In this document: positions 51,113 to 61,302 of the stretch, piece by piece
Layout of the letters: each line of letters begins with the position of its first letter
Numbering within the stretch: position 1 is the stretch's first letter
Source of the DNA: Bremia lactucae
Taxonomy: Eukaryota > Oomycota > Peronosporomycetes > Peronosporales > Peronosporaceae
Assembly: GCF_004359215.1 (NCBI RefSeq)
Contig: NW_027152213.1
Span: 1,636,704-1,700,703 of the forward strand
Length of the DNA stretch: 64,000 nt
Direction of reading: 5' to 3'
The notes under the pieces: generated by a model
Databases searched by the model: none
The model's input: the letters and a program-made list of their open reading frames with translations, nothing else
Told to the model about the DNA's origin: nothing
Translations under genes and position numbers: made by a program

Positions 51113-51960
51113 ATGCCACTTAAAAGGGGCAAAGCTAATGGGTCGTCTACGAAGAGACCCAAACAGCCTAATACAAAGCGCCTGCGCCGCGATAAAACGC
51201 CGGCATCGCCTGGTGCCTCAGTTACAACGTATCGACAATGCGAGTTGACACCGCTGCATTCTTCACAAAGTGATGATGCGACAGCGACTTAATGGAGAAG
51301 GGAGATGGCGCTTTAGTGCCCATCCAATCTTCACTTCAGCAGCCTCGCTGGAGCATGTAGACCTCCCATTGCTCTCAACATGGAGACGCCTAATGTTGCG
51401 AAAGCAAACTTGCCTAACGTCAACAATGCAACAGTCTCGTCCCCTGCGCCAACTAGCCCAGCTACCATTTATAAAAATGCTGCCCATAAAGGCGCAGCTG
51501 CTTCTCAGTGGGATAGAACCACAACACCTGTCGTTCAGACCACCCACAATGGGAAGTGAGCCTGAGCTTAAAGCTTCACAGACGGCGCGTGATCGTGTCT
51601 AGTGACAGTCACAAGCCAGTCGTATTGAACGCGGCTATATGACTGGTGGCATACCATCAATGCCACCTCCGCTCGGATGGAACTAGTACGTCGCTTCTAG
51701 AGCACGCCACTACATATGCTCATAATTATTATGGCGTACCATTAATGGAAGGCCTAAGGGAAACCACTTGGCCGCGTTTCCCCGTTCCCGATCGTGTTGC
51801 ATTCGAATGAAACAACCGACCAATACGAAGCACGATTCCTGCAGCCACACTTTGATGTGGCGAAACAACGGTAGCAGCGCTTGAACTTCGCTCGGTTCCA
51901 GGTGATAGAAATCATGGGCGGTAAAGTACCCCCTGTTTCTTCTCATTTGCTAGTTCATTC
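51113..51960 (+). pseudogene. Antisense ORF of family 1 elements (copy B)
   Basis: ATG at 51113: MPLKRGKANGSSTKRPKQPN then TKRLRRDKTPASPGAS, homologous to the starts in copies C and E. It continues with a HAGVDLPLLST-like block shared with copy C (51330-51400), TTTPVVQTTHNGK (about 51520-51556), MPPPLGWN (about 51660), AHNYYGVPLMEGL (51720-51750) and VIEIMGGKVPPVSSH (51900-51945). It ends beside the chromodomain on the other strand. Stops and a deletion break it. Confidence 0.6.
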
Positions 51961-51989
51961 GGAACTAGCGGAGCGACAAATGGTACTTT

Positions 51990-52140
51990 TCTCATAGGCA
52001 GAAACCTGCCCTGGCACTTTGACGCGAAGGGCGTCGACGGACTTCCAATAGTCGAAACTCTTCTGGTATTTTGACTATCAGACGATGATCGGAAGACTAT
52101 GCTGCAAGGAGCGGTGGGCAACCAATCTTCCAACAAGTAA
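51990..52140 (-). pseudogene. Chromodomain of element B
   Basis: Minus-strand DNA colinear with 10287-10140 and 43915-44055; protein blocks fall in two frames (LVGRLVAHRSLQHSLPI and V-K-I-P-E-E-F-R-L-L-E-V-R). Frameshifted. Confidence 0.5.
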
Positions 52141-52629
52141 GCGATGTTACCCAGCAGCATCCACCAATGCAGGGGGCGCTCGATAGGATTGCAATTTCGC
52201 CCAACTCCTCGCGGCAGCCTATCCTGATTCCGTTCAATCGCAGGTGCTGATCGCTGCTGAACGACAGATCGGGGATCTCGCAAGTCAAGTTACGCGACTG
52301 GCTTCAGATCTTCACGATGCCCGCACGAAGGATCGCCAGGGTTCCGAATGCCTGAAATTTCGGCTAGACCTTTTGAAAAAGTTGATGCTGAGAGATCCGC
52401 GTTACGCGCGTGATATTCCTCGCTCTCCAAGTCTGTATCCTGGTCGGAGGAGTCATGCGGCTGGAAGTTTTTCACCTTCCCATTCCCCCTCACCAGATCG
52501 ACGCTCGACTTACAGTCGGCACCACCATCGGACTCCTTAGATGGATGGGGGTATATGATCTCTTCTGGATCAACATACCGTTTCAGACGACCCAAGTAAA
52601 AGACGAGTGCGTTTTCATATATGGCGGGA

Positions 52630-54100
52630 GAGTGAGCCTATACTTCACGCCACCGTAAGCGGCCCGACAAAACGCGGCAGTAATCGCGTAGTACCTTCAG
52701 GTAGTACATAAACTGCATTCCTGGTAGGGAAGCAATACTAAATAGTATTTTTCTCCCACTCTAAAGTGTTGAATGTTTTTGTAACAAGGTATGACCGCAC
52801 ATTGCTTTGCTTGTCCTGTGCGTTTGCCATCGCGCCACGGCCGTTTCGTGTGATTGTTACCCGCTCATCCAAAAAGGCGTTGATCCTCGCTTACGCTTTT
52901 AGTACTAAATTCGCCATTGACACGACCTTAGTAATAGGACGTAGTTGTCAATAACGAAACTTCATCATCGTTTAGGAGCCCGGGTATTCCTCACCGTGAT
53001 TCTACTGTGACACTCTTAGGTGTCGTGACCTCTGCTAAACTGGCAGCGTCACTTAGGCAAGTTTCTGCCGTAGACATGATATTCTAACGGATCACCGTCA
53101 TTTCGACAAAACTTTGTCCCTTTGTCGCAATTGCACCAATTTAGTAAGCAGTGAAATTGCGAGAAAAGCCACAGTTCCCATTAAGACTCAGGCTGCGCAC
53201 AAACGAGTCAGGCGTCCGAGGATGGCGCAGTCCGTTGAGATTAAACGGTGTTTACCCGTACTTGCGTGGACACTGTTATTGATAGCAAACGCCACGAAGG
53301 ACAATAGATTGCTCCATTCTTTAGAAGTCGCTACTGTGCATAATACATCCGCTACGACCTGATTGGCTCGTTCGTTTAGCCATCGGTCTGGAATTGATTG
53401 GCTGTAGACATGTGGAGCTTGCTACTCAGCAGCTCAAACACATGACGCCAAAAAGCATAGGTAAAACGTGGATCCCGTTCCGATACTATTTACTCGGGCA
53501 TCTCGTGTAGTCGGTACATATGATCCAGGAACAAGAGAGCTGTCTCCTTGCCTGTATTTGTGGTGCTGCATGTGGCTATGCACCATTTTGCAAAGTCTGT
53601 CAACAAGAACGACGAGCCCCGTCCGACCCTTGTGGTCAGGCGGCTTGCCAAACATAAGTTCAGACTGGCCGACTTCAAACAATCCGTATAAATCGGCAGT
53701 GACTTCAATGGCGCAATGCTGGACGGTGCAGGCTTTATGCTCTGACACTGTTCGCAGGAACGAATATAGTTGGCCACCCATTGATATAGGTGTGGCCACC
53801 AAAATTCCGCTGACACTCATGTTAATGTCTTTTCACGACTCAGATACCCACTCGACGGTGCATCATGGAGCTCGTGAAGTATCTTTAGCTTGAGATTTGT
53901 ATCATGAGGGACATTGATTATCAAGGAATCACCAGGTGACAGCTGATGCCATAACAAGACATCACTGTAGCTGAATCGACGTAGCTGAGCCTTCAGGTGG
54001 GCTAGGAATGGAGACCTTTCGTCCATCGAAGTGATTCAACAGCGGGCGACAATGTTCGTCGTGACTGTAACTCTCTTGTATCTCAGAGGCTAACGATATC
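52630..54100 (-). pseudogene. Integrase of element B
   Basis: 54026-53817 gives LHDAPSSGYLSREKTLT, and 53816-53490 gives WPHLYQWVANYIRSCEQCQS then LTTRVGRGSSFLLTDFAKWC. The alternative frame 53820-53434 shows SDHKGRTGLVVLVDRL-like core residues. Near 53350-53250 are the F-A-I-N-N-S-x-H-A-S-T-G-K-T blocks. The same stops and shifts as in element C show common descent after inactivation. Confidence 0.65.
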
Positions 54101-54169
54101 CTTAAGTGGTGTGCCTTAACGGCTGCCAACGTTGACGGCTCGGATTATGCTTTAGCACGAGACACACTT

Positions 54170-54672
54170 TCCTGGTGACTTACCTCAAAGTCTGGTCTGT
54201 GCGACAACGCGTCAGCCGAGACATTCGACTTATTTGGCTTGTATTAAACTTCTTAATTAAATTTAGAGAAGAATGCAAGCCATCTTGTCATTCTAGGCGA
54301 GAGGTTCAGTGAATTTATTGCGGTCCGCAGTGATGCGTGATCCGTATAAACCACAAACGGTTCGGTACCCAATAGGTGCACTCGAACTTGACAAGAGCAT
54401 ACTTTATTGACAGTAGCTCTTTGTCATGCACATGGTAATTCTGTTGTGCGGCTTTCAAAAGCCGTGACTGATAATCGATGCGCGGTCAACGCCGTCGTCA
54501 TCCTTCTGTATGAGCGATCTGCCGATTGCAAGATTGCTCGCGCCGATTTTAAAATAGCATCGCAGACGACGCGAAAGGGCTTCTCCGCGTCTGGCAATAC
54601 CAAGACCGGTGTCTCAACAAGAGATTGCTTCACTGATGTGAACGCATTCACTTGATCTTTTACCAAGCCCAT
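54170..54672 (-). pseudogene. RNase H of element B
   Basis: 54672-54424 matches 40528-40776 except for one or two residues (ETPVLVLPDAEKPFRVVCDA). The T-D-H-A-S-L-R-T-A block follows near 54345-54315. Confidence 0.65.
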
Positions 54673-54979
54673 TCTGCATCATTTTGAAGGAGGTCACACA
54701 AGAGCTTAGTACGCTCTGCATAATTCTTGCTGTACTTGTGCAAGTAGTTATCAAGCCCTAGAAATTGGCGCAAATCCTTCATATGTCTTAGGATTGGTCA
54801 TTCCTTTCCCGATTCTACATTGTCTGGGTCTGCCGGTACACCATATGTACCTACGCTGCAGCCCAGCACAGGTATCTCGGGGACCCCTATGACACACTTT
54901 GTCAAGTTGACATGCAATTAAGTGTCCTCCAGAGTCTGCAACGCAGCGTCTAACTGACGCTTGTGCGACTTAATTTTGC

Positions 54980-55580
54980 TCAGATCATCCACGGTTCTAC
55001 TATTAATGAATACATCATCAAAGTAATGGGCGGTTGAATGTCGCTGGTGCTTTTTTCAAACCTTGGGGCATCACAAGCCACTCCCAAAGCATACCGCTTG
55101 GAGTGCTTACAGCTGTTAAGGCTACATTGGACTCGCTCATGAGTACCTGATAGTAGCCATCCTTCAAAACCAACGCGAGAAAGATAGTTGACTTTCCTAT
55201 GGAGTTCAACAAAACATCTTTCCGCGGGAGTGGCGTTTGCGCCGGTATGGTCGTCGTGTTCAGCGTATTGTAAGCATGAGCCACGCGCCATCCACCTGTG
55301 GCTTTACGCTTCACAAAAGGTCGGGTTGCAGTGAGGCGACTTGCTCTACGTACATGGTTCGCCTTGGCACGATTTGTCGAAGAACTCATCGATATAATCG
55401 ACTGGTTCTTTCGGCAACGCCATTGCCTAGTCACACAAACTTGGTGCCAGGTTCGAGATCAATCTCGTGCTCGATGCCCCTATCTGCTGGTAGGCGGCTC
55501 GGCACTTCTTCTGGGAACACATCGCGATGTTTCCACAGAAATCTCAAAGAACGGACTGTCTCTCAAGGCATCCCATCCAT
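54980..55580 (-). pseudogene. Reverse transcriptase of element B, same 40-nt deletion as element C
   Basis: 55434-55018 reads VKRKATGGWRVAHAYNTLN, LPRKDVLLNSIGKSTIFLAL and LVMPQGLKKAPATFNR. It then runs out of frame into Y-F-D-D near 55030-55020. The FNR-to-YFDD junction is the same as in element C. Confidence 0.7.
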
Positions 55581-55897
55581 GAGCAGCAAACCATTTATTT
55601 TTGTCCGTTTCTAAGGACGCTCTCGTCCATTGTGGACGACGAGCAACAGTCAACCAAGTTCTCTTCTGGAACTGGTGCGACTATTTCGTGGATCTTTCCC
55701 TCCTTTAATTCGGCAAGGAACAGATCCCACGACGTCTCTGGGAGATTTATTAACTCCTCGGCAGATTTACAGACTTGCCGGAGCAGCTCAACTGAGGATG
55801 CCTCCGAAATTTCGTCTTTGACGGCCTCGAACACCTCGTTCAAAGGTTTGTCCTCTTTATTAGAGACTGATTTAAAGGTCACTCGTTTAGACGTGCC

Positions 55898-56506
55898 TTA
55901 GAACGTCCTAATCTGTCGGGTACTCGTTCTTCGAGTCACCACGACCTTTTTCTGGGAAGCGGGTGCCGTTGCACTCCTGGCTAACGCACCCCTTCCAACC
56001 GCACCAGGCTCTAGGCACTGTGCCGATTTATGCGACGCTTGACTTCCTGTCAGCTCGCCGTCTACTGCCACAGGTTCTCGGCTCTGTGCAGGACATTCGG
56101 AAGCATGACTACTGGTCATCGTCCTTCTCACTACCCCAGTCTCCACGAGCTGGGTAGGAATTGGTGACGTTTGACATCCCGTCAACGCACCCTCAACTGT
56201 GTTCGACACGACATCAGTTGCATATGCCTCTCGCAGTAGCACATCCTTTCCGGTGCCCTGCGTAGAGCTCGCAACTGTGCGTGTACGCCAGTCTTTCCAT
56301 GGTTGGTGTTTTGCCAACCATGGCATGCCTAGGATGAGGTCATACTGACTCTCCATACCTAGCACTGTGAACTTATCTTTACAAGAGAAGCCACTAAAGC
56401 TGAAGGCGAGTTCTACCTGAACTCCCTCAGACTTAACGAGCGCGCCGTTCGCTAAACGAACTGTCGCCTCGTCTCGCTTGCCATCCTGGCAAAGCGACTC
56501 AAACAT
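55898..56506 (-). pseudogene. Protease end and protease-RT linker of element B (longest open pol segment)
   Basis: A 202-codon open stretch: ATVRLANGALVKSEGVQVEL, KFTVLGMESQYDLILGMPWL, AKHQPWKDW (the end of the retropepsin domain), then a low-complexity linker (TSSHASECPAQSREPVAVDG, GSQASHKSAQCLEPGAVGRG) joining protease to RT. The retropepsin active site lies just upstream, near 56570-56545, in a broken frame. The linker repeats an S-Q-A-S-x-x-x-A-Q-x-x-E-P unit twice, also visible in element D at 14167-13985. Confidence 0.65.
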
Positions 56507-56769
56507 CGCTGGTCTCTTTCTTATTTCTTAGAGCCGCGAGTTTCACAAAATTTGTGATGCACCCGAATCTACTAGGAGGGTCATCACCTGGTCATAGCCT
56601 CTTTCTTGAGCACTATAGACCAGCAGAGTTGAGGTCCGAAATTTCGAGACCTCAGGGACTATGCTTCCCATTTGTTCCACAACTCGGAACTTACGGGTAG
56701 CTTCAGAGTCCGTGTCAGTGGGGCATCCCGCCCCTACTACGCTCCTGCATTTCCCGACCCCTTAGTGGT

Positions 56770-57615
56770 CGATGTATAACTCATGCGTCGCGCACGCTGG
56801 TTCTTGCAATCGCCCTTTGGAAAGGGAGTTCTCTTGCTGGGCGTCTTTGCCCTACAGGGACCCTAGCATAGCAGCGAGCCATCATATGGCCACGCTTGCC
56901 ACATTTTTTTTAAAACAGACTACGTCTGCATTGCCCAACTCTATGGGAGTAGCATATGACCTCTCGGCCAATTACTTATACCAAGCTGTCGCCGAGGCAC
57001 TGTTGAAGGATTGCTTCTCAACAAAGGCAATTTGGGTTGTTTCTTCCATCGTCGACGGCACCTTTCTAAAAAAAAGGCCTGTTGTGATTGGCCGTGCCGT
57101 AATCCGTTCATGAACGTGGGCACCTCAATGTGCTCTAGATCAGACCTACGGTGATGGATGCCGACAGCGAGCGCATCACCTGCACGTACTCTTGCAGAGA
57201 TCGCTTCGCCTGTCGCAGCTCAACGAAGCGCGCCTAAAGCAACATCTCGTTATTCGGCGGCTGGTAATGGTGCGAATCTTTGTCTAAAAGATCGCTCATG
57301 TAGGGAACGCCTTAACGTCCGCCATAAGCGCCGAGTAAGCCCACTCTGAGGCCTTACCGCGCAGGTGCGACATGGCGTACGACACCATCCGGCTGTCGTC
57401 CTCGATGAGCTGCGCCGCACCGCATTTTTCCACGGCTAACAGCCAGTGACAATCGTGTGCGCTGCAGTTCCATCGAGCTTGAGCGGGTCCATCCGAATAG
57501 ACCTCGGCTGATGATGCCGAGTAGAGAGCATCTCAACAGTCCTTCTGAGAGCCTCGTTCACAGCTACTCACGCCTTAGCTCATCCTGAGTCTGAGTGACA
57601 GACTCCGCCGCAGCA
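56770..57615 (-). pseudogene. gag of element B, truncated
   Basis: Minus-strand pieces match element C gag: QTQDELRRE (about 57600), SSMELQRTRL (57480-57450), and TFMNGLRHGQSQQAFF (57115-57070). The knuckle region lies near 56925-56880 (CGKRGHMMARCYARV-like). Frameshifts and a poly-T/A run near 56905 break it. The N-terminus is cut off at about 57615. Confidence 0.6.
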
Positions 57616-57639
57616 TGGCTCTGTGCCTCGGATGTATTA

Positions 57640-58330
57640 CGCACGGTAGCAACTCCCAAAGAATGGAGCAAGCAATTGCCTTTGTGAAGCTCGCTATAAA
57701 TAACAGTGTCAACGCCAGTACGGGTGAGGCACCGATTTACATTAACGGACTGCGCCATTATTGGACGTCAGTCTCGTTTGCACGCAGCCCGAGTCTTAGT
57801 GGGGGGGTCACTATGCTCGGTGCGAAAGAGGGACATAGTTTCGTCAATATCACGATGGCCCGCGAGGGTATCATGTCAACGACATAAAGTTGCCCTAATA
57901 ACCCTGCCAGTTTAGCAGTGGTCAATAAAACTACGTCCGATGACCGATCTCTCGGCCGTGCCACAGGCGAGTTTGATGCTAAGAGCGAAAGCGAGGCTCA
58001 CCGCTTAGTGGATGAGCGATTAGTGATCACACGAAAAGTCCGTGACGCGATGGCAAGCGCACAGGACAAGCAAAAAGAATATGCGGACCGAAATGGTCGC
58101 AAAATTAATGAATTTTTTACTGTGTCGGGAAAGGTACTATTAAGTGCTGCTACCCTACTTAAAATGCAATTTCTGTGCTACTTGGAGGTACTACGAAGTT
58201 GATGCCGCGTTTCATTGGACTCTTTACGGTGGTAGAAGAGGTCGGACACCTAAAGTATAGGCTCACCCTTCCCCGTATATAAAGACGTACCCCGTATTGT
58301 ACGTGTGTCGTCTAAAACGGCATGTAGACC
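57640..58330 (+). pseudogene. Integrase C-terminal half of element E
   Basis: Frames 57615-57887 and 57918-58202 encode the end of the core (LAINNSVNASTGEAPIYING) and the integrase C-terminal helical region, with the A-x-x-x-Q-K-E-Y-A-D-R-N-G-R block typical of Gypsy integrases. A G-L-F-T-V-V-E-E-V-G-H module lies near 58218-58250. It corresponds to 41900-42780 in element C. Confidence 0.6.
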
Positions 58331-58759
58331 CAAAAGAGGTCGCATAGCCCCATCCGTCTAAGGAGACCGATGGTGACGCCGACTGTGAGTTGAGCGTCGA
58401 TCGGTTGAGGGGGATGGAGAAGGTGAAAAACTTTCAGTCGAATGACTCTTCCTACCACGAAAAGGACTCGGAGAGTGAGGGATACCACGCGCGAAATGCG
58501 GGTCCCTCAGCATTTCCTCTCAAAGAGGCCCAAGCGAGTCTTCAGGCGTTCATAACCCTGACGATCTTTCGCGCGGACATACTGAAGATCCGAGGTCAGT
58601 CGTAAGACTTGACCTTCGAGATCCACAATATGTCGTTCGGCAGCGCTTAGCGCCTGCAACTAAACGGACGAAGGTAACACCGCAGTAGTTGGACGAGATC
58701 GCCACTCCTATAGGGCACCGCCTGAGCTGATGTATGCGGGTGGGGATGACTAACAAATC

Positions 58760-58905
58760 CTTGTTGAAAGGTTGCTTGCCCATCGCTCGGTGAGGCAAAG
58801 GTATCAAATTCTCGTCTAATAGAGAGGTTATCCGAAGAGCTTCGACTCTTGGGAACTGATCGATACCCTACGTGCTGACGTGCCCGGCTTCGTGACTGCC
58901 TATTA
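58760..58905 (+). pseudogene. Chromodomain of element E
   Basis: The DNA is colinear with 10287-10099: G-C-L-P-I-A-R, then VRQRYQILV, a stop in place of the first core residue, R-G-Y-P-K-S-F-D-S-W-E, and A-D-V-P-G-F-V ending at a TAA near 58903-58905. That stop coincides with the end of the antisense ORF on the other strand. Confidence 0.6.
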
Positions 58906-59868
58906 AAATGAGCACCAGCTGAGGCCTGAACTAGCAGAAGTAGCGTAGTGAGAAGAAATAGGGGGTACAGTACCGCCCATCATTTCTTTCACACGCAAGT
59001 GGGCGAAATTAATTCGCTGCGATTGCTGTTTCATTGCATCGTGATGCCGTTGAAAGCGGCGCATGAAATCCGCCTCGTATTGGTCGGGCGTTTCATTTGA
59101 ACGCAACACGACCGGGATCGGGAAAATACGCCCAAGCGATTTTCCCTGAGCCCTCCATGATTTAAAGACGCCATAATAGTTATGTGCGTCTACAAGAGCG
59201 CGCTCTAGGAGCGACGCTCTTGGCCCGTGTAAACGAGGCCATTTAGATGGAGGGGGCATCAGTGATATACCACCCGTCACATAGCCACGTTCTAAACGAC
59301 TGGCTTGTGACACCGACTGAGCACGTTCACGTGTCGTCGGCGGAGCTTTAGGCTCCGAATCCTCTATGTCAGAACCATTATGGATTATGGTCTGAGTATA
59401 AGGCGTTGTGGTTATACCCAACAGAGAAGCGTCTGCGCCTTTTTGGGCAGCGCTCTCATAGCTGTCGCTACGATATCCAGCGCAGATGACGAGATAGCAT
59501 TCGTCAATGTTGCTGTCTCCATGTTGTGAGCCATGAGAGAAGTTTGGATGGGCAATAATGCGCCATCATTCTTCCTCATGAGCTCGTTGTCCGAATCACT
59601 ACTATGAGGTGACGGCAACGGTGTCGACTCATTGTAGTCGACAATGAGCAACGGGTCAACATCCTCACTATTAAAGTGGGACGGATCCTTTAGCCCCGTA
59701 AACGCGACAGCAGCAGTAGCTGTCGGCGTTTCGACTAAGGCATTGGACGCGGCCGGCGAATGAACGTGGCGCGTGTGCTTTGTGCGAGGTTGAGTGGGCG
59801 TCTTCGCAGACGACCCACCAACCTTGCCCCTTTTAGGTGGCATCTTTGGCGCCGTGTATGGAAACACA
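58903..59868 (-). pseudogene. Antisense ORF of family 1 elements (copy E), best preserved
   Basis: Two long minus-strand open stretches that need one frame change: 59867-59412 (MPPKRGKVGGSSAKTPTQPR from 59838; KDPSHFNSEDVDPLLIVDYN; TPLPSPHSSDSDNELMRKND) and 59421-58903 (RERAQSVSQASRLERGYVTG, PPSKWPRLHGPRASLLERAL, VDAHNYYGVFKSW, NETPDQYEADFMRRFQRHHD, LRVKEMMGGTVPPISSHYAT). That is about 310 aa in total. It is basic and Ser/Pro-rich at the N-terminus with NLS-like clusters, and probably helical at the C-terminus. The -E-T-P-D-Q-Y-E-A-D-F-M-R-R-F- part is distantly reminiscent of gag capsid regions, but I cannot assign a family. It ends against the chromodomain stop. Confidence 0.6.
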
Positions 59869-60455
59869 GGTCGCTAGAGTGATTGAGTGAACTAGCGGCG
59901 CGTAAAGCTGCTCGCAGTTCCTCGCTCCTCTTTGACGAATTTAAAATTGTAAATTTGTTCTTTAAGGGGGGATGGTGTAACGAGCTAAAGTTGCCCTAAT
60001 GTCACACAGATCCCGTTAAGTACACTTGATGTACTTAAGGGGATGGTCCAATACTAAATTAAAGTAAATAGACCCAGCACTCGGGTGTGGTTCACATTTG
60101 TAACCGGCGCGTGCGTATGCGAGGTTGAGTGGGCGTCTTCGCAGACGACCCACCTACCTTGCCCCTTCTAGGTGGCATCTTTGGCGCTGTGTATGGATAC
60201 ACAGGTCGCTAGAGTGATTGAGAGAACTAGCGGCGCGTAAAGCTGCTCGCAGTTCCTCGCTCCTCTTTGACGAATTTTAAAATGTAAATTCTTTCTATAA
60301 GGCAGGATGGTGTAACGAGCTAAAGTTGCCCTAATGTTACACAGTCCCCGTTAAGTACACTTGGTGCACTTAACGGGATGGTTCAATACTAAATTAAAGT
60401 AATTAGACCCAGCACTCGGGTGTGGTTTACATTTATGACCAACCCTTGTGTATGT
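59786..60455. repeat. Tandem duplication, 335-bp period
   Basis: GAGGTTGAGTGGGCGTCTTC occurs at 59786 and again at 60121; the two copies run in parallel for about 335 bp through the antisense-ORF start, the purine tract and the first about 150 bp of the LTR. The copies differ at scattered positions, so the duplication is not brand new. Confidence 0.75.
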
Positions 60456-60841
60456 GATGCACATAGGTGCATTCACATTAGGAGGGATGATGCCTAGCGT
60501 CACCCGTTACGCGAGGCATCTAGAAAGATACGCTCGCAATACATATTATGTGTTATCTATAGAAATTGCATTTTGATTGGTAAAAATAGGTATTTATATT
60601 GAATGCGATTAAATATAAATAAGTCTGAAAACTGATTTCTACTTAGTAAGTGCGCACGAGGAGCCGGATAACCGCTCCCGTGACGACACTTAACTAAAGT
60701 ACTTAGTGCGTTGGGTGAGATCGCTAACGCGCCCACCGCAACTACCTCACTGCACGCAAGAAAAGCTGGTTAAACCACTTCCTCGCTGTGCTAGGGTGTG
60801 TCTAAGTAGAGCGTGGCCGCATTACGACGTGTCCGCCCACA
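60311..60841 (+). repeat. Family 1 3' LTR of element E
   Basis: Begins TGTAACGAGCTAAAGTTGCC after a GGATGG purine end and finishes GTCCGCCCACA. It is 531 bp, equal to the 5' LTR of element C. A second copy of its start lies at 59972 within the tandem duplication. Confidence 0.75.
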
Positions 60842-60995
60842 ATGTCTTATTGCATCAATATCACCTAATTTGCTAATATTGAAACTCTTAAAGTCAAAAT
60901 TACTGAAGAAATAATAATTTTGTATTTCTTTAATTATTTCCTCTCATAGGAAATAATATTCTTTATTCCTCTTTAGGGAACAATAGTCATGTAAC
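60842..60995 (-). repeat. Family 2 LTR fragment
   Basis: Matches the right-hand part of 46933-47384 and 16350-16523 (shared TATTGCATCAATATCACC-like and TTTCCTCTCATAGGAAATAA-like blocks), ending GTCATGTAAC. Confidence 0.55.
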
Positions 60996-61009
60996 TAGTG
61001 TGAGTCGTA

Positions 61010-61160
61010 TCCCCATAAATTTTTTGAAAAATGCGAGAATCTAACCCTAGTACGAGAGGACCGGGGAGTGTATAAAAAAATATATTTATGAATAAAAAAC
61101 TTCTTCTGAAAGAATTTATAAAATGCTTTAAGCAACCTAAAGCAAAGTTACAAAACATTA
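61010..61160 (+). pseudogene. Fragment of organellar (mitochondrial-type) LSU rRNA
   Basis: CTAACCCTAGTACGAGAGGA then CCGGGGAGTG contains the sarcin-ricin loop in its bacterial/organellar form (AGTACGAGAGGACCGG, versus AGTACGAGAGGAAC in cytosolic 28S). It is followed by about 100 bp of AT-rich DNA as at the 3' end of a mitochondrial large rRNA. It is too short to be functional and sits in nuclear context, 140 bp before the lipin gene. Most simply a NUMT. Confidence 0.65.
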
Positions 61161-61302
61161 TTTTATTTCAATGCCTTCAAGATGTCCTTTAAATTCCATA
61201 TCAGATGACAAAAATGCCTTTAAAAATTAAGCTTTGAACTCCACCTATACCCTACCTACCTACCTGTACACGTTCACGTACTAATCGTAATTATCAGACG
61301 CA

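Larger units (their letters stand above)
50952..57615 (-). mobile_element. Family 1 chromodomain Gypsy element B, minus strand, both LTRs lost
   Basis: A sister copy of element C in opposite orientation: gag (57615-56770), knuckle region (56900-56770), protease/linker (56506-55898), RT (about 55580-54980), RNase H (54672-54170), integrase (54100-52630), chromodomain (52140-51990), antisense ORF (plus, 51113-51960). It is truncated at 57615 in gag, where it joins the integrase of element E, and near 50952, where a family 2 LTR abuts. Nucleotide similarity to C is very high (e.g. 53434-53820 versus 41380-41766 differ at only a few positions). Confidence 0.8.
57616..60841 (+). mobile_element. 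Family 1 element E, 3' part, plus strand
   Basis: Starts abruptly in the integrase core (FVKLAINNSVNASTGEAPIY, 57680-57740). It continues with the integrase tail (57918-58202, an E-A-H-R-L-V-D-E-R-L-V-I-T-R-K-V-R block, DAMASAQDKQKEYADRNGRK), a GPF module and chromodomain (58760-58905). The antisense ORF on the minus strand (59868-58903), a purine tract (AAGGGGGGATGG) and the 3' LTR follow. The last part (59786-60455) is tandemly duplicated with a 335-bp period. Confidence 0.75.
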
